A stretch of DNA of 64,000 nt, from assembly GCF_000721175.1 (NCBI RefSeq), contig NZ_JOEZ01000011.1:1-64000 (forward strand), in the 5' to 3' direction. Shown here piece by piece: positions 63,949-64,000 of this stretch. Source of the stretch: Streptomyces anulatus. GTDB taxonomy: Bacteria; Actinomycetota; Actinomycetes; Streptomycetales; Streptomycetaceae. Below the pieces are notes generated by a model that saw only the letters and a list, made by a program, of their open reading frames with translations, did no database searches and was not told the DNA's origin. Position 1 is the first letter of the stretch. Each line of letters opens with the position of its first letter. The translations under genes and the position numbers were made by a program.

Positions 63949-64000
63949 GTGAGGACCGTCTTCGACCCGGGCGCGGAGGCGGCGCGGGCGACCGGCGCGA
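63949..64000 (+). CDS. Third gene of the nuclease operon (5' end only)
   Basis: Only 17 codons are visible (MRTVFDPGAEAARATGA...). GGGAGGA lies 7 nt before GTG 63949; GTG 63919 in the same frame is an alternative. I remember actinobacterial AAA/superfamily-1 helicases starting with a similar FDPGA-x-AA-x-AT pattern beside Cas4-like nucleases, but the visible part cannot prove it. Confidence 0.45.
   Translation, partial: MRTVFDPGAEAARATGA

Overview
The window is Streptomyces chromosome. Codons are strongly G/C-ending. AdpA is followed by oligoribonuclease, and the ceb cellobiose operon, an XRE/DUF397 pair, a LAXTG-type sortase signal and a TTA codon in adpA are all present. From memory (not checked), the order acyl-CoA dehydrogenase - des siderophore locus - glmS - adpA - orn - tRNA-His - ceb operon matches the SCO277x-SCO280x part of S. 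coelicolor A3(2), so most of 19-58 kb is probably conserved core. The first 18 kb and the last 5 kb look more accessory.

Region 0-18 kb: the end of a polymorphic toxin, apparently frameshifted between its repeat stalk and its tip, with an Imm49-type immunity gene. Then come small conserved genes, a DUF1707 protein, a secreted trypsin-like protease with a LAETG cell-wall sorting signal, a methyltransferase, a DinB protein, a 5'-truncated MFS transporter, a lipoprotein, one complete ISAzo13-like insertion sequence, an esterase, an acetyltransferase, a DUF5753/DUF397 regulator module with a divergent partner, and a UvrA-like self-resistance type ATPase. Region 17.5-25.7 kb: an AraC-VOC fusion, acyl-CoA dehydrogenase, TesB thioesterase, an internally deleted YdeI-like gene, a phosphatase-family protein, a DUF418 membrane protein and a GPP34 (GOLPH3-like) protein.

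Region 25-31.6 kb is a leucine/branched acyl-CoA catabolism operon: a divergent TetR repressor with two visible operators, carboxyltransferase, biotinylated alpha subunit, HMG-CoA lyase and acyl-CoA dehydrogenase, closed by a hairpin terminator. An HxlR/MFS pair follows. At 34.0-34.8 kb there are decayed pieces of desC and desD (desferrioxamine biosynthesis), in the place where the intact des cluster sits in S. coelicolor. This suggests that this strain has lost its native desferrioxamine locus.

Region 35-45 kb holds a DUF4429 protein, glmS, a universal stress protein, a 1-kb leader, adpA (with a TTA codon between its two domains), orn, tRNA-His, and a PucR regulator divergent from a ferredoxin reductase/acyl desaturase pair of the Mycobacterium DesA3 type. 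Region 45.5-52 kb is the cellobiose system cebR-bglC-cebG-cebF-cebE on the minus strand, with three palindromic CebR boxes. Region 52-57 kb has a degenerate secreted carbohydrate-binding-like protein, a two-component system, a proline-rich exported protein and a spermidine-synthase-like protein.

Region 57-64 kb: an XRE/TPR-like regulator whose C-terminus runs into a repeat array with a ~41-bp period, a histidine phosphatase, a PAP2 phosphatase, and an operon at the window edge. That operon starts with a Cas4/AddB/Dna2-like iron-sulfur PD-(D/E)XK nuclease (RGN, D, ExK, QxxxY and four cysteines all present), continues with a 538-aa protein of unknown function, and leads into a third gene cut by the window end. 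This operon is the best candidate here for an undescribed DNA-processing or defence system.
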